8,354 nucleotides of DNA from Nitrospira sp. (GTDB lineage Bacteria; Nitrospirota; Nitrospiria; Nitrospirales; Nitrospiraceae): positions 1 to 8,354 of the forward strand of contig JANYBU010000396.1 of the NCBI GenBank assembly GCA_025360665.1. The letters run 5' to 3'. The notes under the pieces are model-generated. The model saw only the letters and a list, made by a program, of their open reading frames with translations. It did not search any database and had not been told where the DNA came from. This document shows, one piece after another, positions 5,879 to 8,354 of this stretch. How positions within the stretch are numbered: the stretch's first letter is position 1; the number at the start of each line of letters is the position of its first letter. The position numbers and the translations under genes were made by a program.

Positions 5879-6955
5879 TTACGCCATCCCCCCACTCACG
5901 ACGCCGACCGATTGTGCTACCATTGTGCTATGTTCTCGCCGGAGACGATCCAACACCTCCGCGCCGCCTCGCAAACTCTCCGGCTGATGGTGCGCATAGC
6001 GCAGCACCATCGAGATCGTTTTCCACCGGCCCAATTTCTGGACCGTATAGACATCCACCCCGGCTTGAATGAGCCGGGTCGCAAACGTATGCCGGAGATC
6101 ATGGAACCGGAACCGCGTGATGCCCGCCTTCCGCATCGCCGGATAGAACGCTCGCAACAGATTGCGCGCATTCCGTGGGTGGCCTACCCCATTGAGAAAT
6201 ACCGCCTCCGTGCTGCTGGTCCGCACCGCGGCGCGAGCCTGCAAGATGTCCATCGCCGTATCATTGACCGGCAACGTGTCCCGCGCGCCGTTTTTCTGCT
6301 CCAGGATTGTGAGCGTGCGACGTGTCAAGTCGACATGCGACCAGTGCAGGTTCAGGATCTCGCCGCGTCGCATGCCCGTGTGGAGCGCGAACACGATGAT
6401 CTCCTGGAGCCACGTCGGAGAGGCGGCGAGTAGTCGCTGCTCCTCCTCCGGCGTCAACCAGCGCTCGATCAGATTGCGGACCTTTTCTTTGGCGATCTTT
6501 TGTACAGGATTGTTGGTCACCCATTCCCACTCCCGCTCTGCGAGCTTATAGGCGTGACCGAGCAAGCCGAGCTCGTCGTTGAGTGTCTTCGGCGCGATGC
6601 CTTGGGCCCGTCGGCTCGCCTTATAGTCCGCGAGCTGGGCCGGACGGAGCTGATCTAAGGGGACGTCGCCGAACGCACGCAGCACATGCGCAGCGAGACT
6701 CTGGTCCCGGCGGTGTGTGCCGGCTGCCTTATTCACGACTGAATAGTCTCGCAAATAACGTTCGAGCAAGTCCTTCACCGATCGCTGTGGTACGGGAGGC
6801 CGATCCAACCATTTGCCTTCGGCGACCAAACCCCGCACCTTAAAATAGATCTGCTCCGCCAGCCTCCGGTCCGTCGCATCGGTCGACCGTCGAATCTGTC
6901 GTCCCTGATAATTAAACCGCATCCACCAGATAGGTCCTCGCCTATACAGAGCCAT
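5879..6955 (-). CDS. Tyrosine recombinase (site-specific integrase)
   Basis: A DNA recombinase that integrates and excises the element. The ATG at 6955 is chosen because AGGGGGA lies 6 nt upstream and the protein then begins with the typical arm-binding start (MALYRRGPIWWMRF); the frame extends upstream to 7036 without such a site. That gives 358 residues: an N-terminal arm-binding region (about 1-50), a core-binding SAM-like domain (about 60-155) and a catalytic domain (about 165-340). Catalytic residues are R196 (HTGMRRGE), K221 (LEQKNG), H285 and R288 (FHDLRHTFATRL), W311 (KLGRWKT) and the nucleophile Y320 (RYAHH). Trp at the H/W position is a known natural variant, so the enzyme looks intact. 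It overlaps the upstream excisionase-like gene by 14 nt, and its 3' end faces tRNA-Arg. Confidence 0.96.
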   Translation of the reverse strand: MALYRRGPIWWMRFNYQGRQIRRSTDATDRRLAEQIYFKVRGLVAEGKWLDRPPVPQRSVKDLLERYLRDYSVVNKAAGTHRRDQSLAAHVLRAFGDVPLDQLRPAQLADYKASRRAQGIAPKTLNDELGLLGHAYKLAEREWEWVTNNPVQKIAKEKVRNLIERWLTPEEEQRLLAASPTWLQEIIVFALHTGMRRGEILNLHWSHVDLTRRTLTILEQKNGARDTLPVNDTAMDILQARAAVRTSSTEAVFLNGVGHPRNARNLLRAFYPAMRKAGITRFRFHDLRHTFATRLIQAGVDVYTVQKLGRWKTISMVLRYAHHQPESLRGGAEVLDRLRREHSTMVAQSVGVVSGGMA

Positions 6956-7262
6956 AAGGTTCCCCCTTTCGTGTGGCCCTGTCTTGGTCTGGTTTCCCGC
7001 GGCACGAAGTATAGACCGCGGCTTTGGCGGTCGCAATCAGGGTATCTACGCTGTCGGTGCCGTGTCGGCGTCGGTGCGAAGTTGGCTCTGGGATGCCTTC
7101 CACTCGGTGATTCTGGAGCCAGGCCTCGATCTCACCGCGATCGAATCGCAAGAGTCGACCGAGCTTCACGTGTGGAATCATGCCCTGCTCGGCCCATAGG
7201 TAGAGCGTCGACCGTTTCACCCGGAGCCACTCAGACACCTCTGTGACATTCAGCAGCGCCAT
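6942..7262 (-). CDS. Excisionase-family helix-turn-helix DNA-binding protein
   Basis: A 106-residue protein. Residues 4-52 form a MerR-like winged helix-turn-helix of the excisionase type: LNVTEVSEWLRVKRSTLYLW, then GMIPHVKLGRLLRFDRGEIE, then AWL. The remaining half (53-106) is polar, basic and not recognisable. Its probable role is to bind near the attachment site and steer the recombinase towards excision, or to control the operon; both are inferred from family and position. The ATG at 7262 lies 5 bp after the upstream stop codon and has no strong ribosome-binding site, suggesting translational coupling. Its own stop lies 14 nt inside the integrase gene. Related proteins also act as plain transcription factors, so 'excisionase' is not certain. 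Confidence 0.85.
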   Translation of the reverse strand: MALLNVTEVSEWLRVKRSTLYLWAEQGMIPHVKLGRLLRFDRGEIEAWLQNHRVEGIPEPTSHRRRHGTDSVDTLIATAKAAVYTSCRGKPDQDRATRKGEPYGSV

Positions 7263-7267
7263 TTGAT

Positions 7268-8354
7268 TTAGCTCGCGGCCATCTTTGTATCTGATGACGT
7301 CGAAGCTGCTGATTCGGACGCGGCCACCTCGTTACAATCCGTGGTAGGAGAGGACGGACGCTGACGCACAGGATGTGACGTCGGGGCCGTGGTACTCTCG
7401 GGAGCTGACTCGTCTTTGGACGGGTTACGTGCTTCAGGCGCTGAGGAAGGGGAAAACGGCGGCATGCCGAGCGTCGTGCAGATGTAGTTCACGACAACGT
7501 CTTGTATCCACGGAACGGCTGCTTCCACGACTGGCACCGCGGCTGTGAGACATTTTTCCAGGACGCGCTCACGTTCGGCGCTCTGATATTGCTCCACGCG
7601 CGTCTCCCACTCCAACAGCGGCCGCGTGATCGCGGCTTCGATTGTTTCGTCGACTTGTAATTCTGTCTCATCGCCAACTATCAAGGCTTCGAGGCGTGCA
7701 CGGATTTCCCATTCGAGCACTACGAGCACGCGAGTGGGGAAGGCTCGTGACGACACCGACTGCAAGGCTCGACTGATCCCCAGTTCGATCAATGTAGTCT
7801 TGCGTATGGCTCGACGTGCTTGGGTGTCGGTCTCTTGTTGCGCGTGTAGTTGTGCTCGTTGTTTCACTTCGTGCTGTTTTCTACATTCCCATTGTTGCGC
7901 TCTTAGGAAAGGGGCAAATACTCTATTGCGTATGACCTCTCCTCGGAGGGTGAGTTCCGCATGCGAGAGATCCTCGACGGCTTGTGGCCGGAGTTCGTCG
8001 AGCATGGCCACTTTGGCAGCGGCGGCCATCGCTGGTGTGATCACACCCTCGACCGGTCGATACCAATCGACGAGATGGATAAGCAATAACGTCAGCAAGG
8101 ATTCGCGCTTTTGTTTGAGCCGTGTCGCCTCGTCTGGGCCAGTAAACTGAGCAGACATTTGGGTCATAAGGTTGATCACCGCCTCGGACAGGGGAGTAGG
8201 GAGGGGCGTATTTTGAGAGGTTGTCGGCGCAGGGGGCTGCGAAGGAGTCTTTGGTGAAGTCACCTTTGCAGAATCCTCTTTGGACTTGAGATATTTTGGG
8301 CATTTACGAAGATGCGCTTTCACATTTTGTGGACCTTCAAACTCTCGACCACAG
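7268..8354 (-). CDS. Unknown protein with N-terminal C2HC zinc-finger remnant (5'-truncated by window edge)
   Basis: I do not recognise the family. The frame runs open to the window edge, so the GTG at 8323 is probably internal; 361 residues are visible. The first 18 visible residues fit C-x3-F-x5-V-x2-H-x3-C (C1, F5, V11, H14, C18), the second half of a classical zinc finger whose first Cys would lie just outside. A Ser/Pro/Thr-rich linker (about 31-55) follows, then a mostly helical region (about 55-295). This contains a highly charged Gln/Arg/Glu stretch (about 145-180) with coiled-coil character, and hydrophobic helices near the end (AAVPVVEAAVPWIQDVVVNY). The tail (about 300-361) is Ser/Pro/Thr/Ala-rich and probably disordered. 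There is no signal peptide in the visible part. It lies 5 bp upstream of the excisionase-like gene, in the same operon. A DNA-binding role is plausible only from the finger and context. Confidence 0.8.
   Translation of the reverse strand, partial: CGREFEGPQNVKAHLRKCPKYLKSKEDSAKVTSPKTPSQPPAPTTSQNTPLPTPLSEAVINLMTQMSAQFTGPDEATRLKQKRESLLTLLLIHLVDWYRPVEGVITPAMAAAAKVAMLDELRPQAVEDLSHAELTLRGEVIRNRVFAPFLRAQQWECRKQHEVKQRAQLHAQQETDTQARRAIRKTTLIELGISRALQSVSSRAFPTRVLVVLEWEIRARLEALIVGDETELQVDETIEAAITRPLLEWETRVEQYQSAERERVLEKCLTAAVPVVEAAVPWIQDVVVNYICTTLGMPPFSPSSAPEARNPSKDESAPESTTAPTSHPVRQRPSSPTTDCNEVAASESAASTSSDTKMAAS

Larger units (their letters stand above)
5867..8354. mobile_element. Left end of an integrative element or genomic island in tRNA-Arg
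   Basis: All three genes here are on the minus strand and run towards the tRNA: a partial zinc-finger-like gene, an excisionase-like gene and a tyrosine recombinase. A recombinase beside a tRNA 3' end, with a small helix-turn-helix gene next to it, is the classic recombination module of a prophage, ICE or genomic island. No phage structural, conjugation or replication genes are visible, so the element type cannot be decided. It continues past 8354. Confidence 0.75.

Noticed and set aside
5912..6433. Long antisense frame in the integrase gene
   Set aside because: Opposite strand of an intact recombinase with all catalytic residues; no independent support.

Overview
The window looks like a bacterial chromosome of moderately high GC with dispersed non-coding repeats. 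It holds a housekeeping stretch (1 to about 5866) followed by the start of an integrated mobile element (about 5867 to the right edge). I lean towards Nitrospira (Nitrospirota), based on the MetH, Rph and RdgB protein style and the intergenic repeat style. That is recognition rather than proof; no marker gene here fixes the genus.

Region 1 (1-2355). The 3' part of metH (cobalamin-binding and reactivation domains of B12-dependent methionine synthase) meets a convergent gene for an unrecognised 169-residue protein. A hairpin region separates them. The unknown gene has a near-consensus sigma70 promoter and an 80-nt leader. Upstream of it lies a gene-free stretch with a structured repeat (element A, about 2161-2330).

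Region 2 (2356-4206). A minus-strand gene encodes a REC plus HD-GYP response regulator, a probable cyclic-di-GMP phosphodiesterase, with a candidate sigma54 promoter upstream. Beyond it is a 700-bp gene-free stretch. This contains a second, inverted member of the repeat family (element B, 3878-4118) with imperfect terminal inverted repeats, and then the promoter of the next operon. Elements A and B therefore flank the HD-GYP gene in opposite orientation.

Region 3 (4207-5866). rph (RNase PH, tRNA 3' maturation) and rdgB (XTP/dITP pyrophosphatase) form an operon. The end of rdgB runs 23 nt into a tRNA-Pro(TGG) gene. A tRNA-Arg(TCT) gene follows, separated by a spacer carrying two inverted arrays of degenerate heptamers. 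A tRNA-processing exonuclease gene and two CCA-encoding tRNA genes thus sit together.

Region 4 (5867-8354). Twelve bases past the tRNA-Arg CCA lies the stop codon of a convergent tyrosine recombinase. It is preceded by a small excisionase-like helix-turn-helix gene (14-nt overlap), and 5 bp before that by a large gene of unknown function. This is the standard layout of an integrative element in a tRNA 3' end; the other end lies outside the window. When the large gene's frame is read to the window edge, it has the remains of an N-terminal C2HC-type zinc finger, unusual in bacteria. This is the most novel protein here. No complete defence or metabolic cargo system is visible, because the element's cargo lies beyond the right edge.
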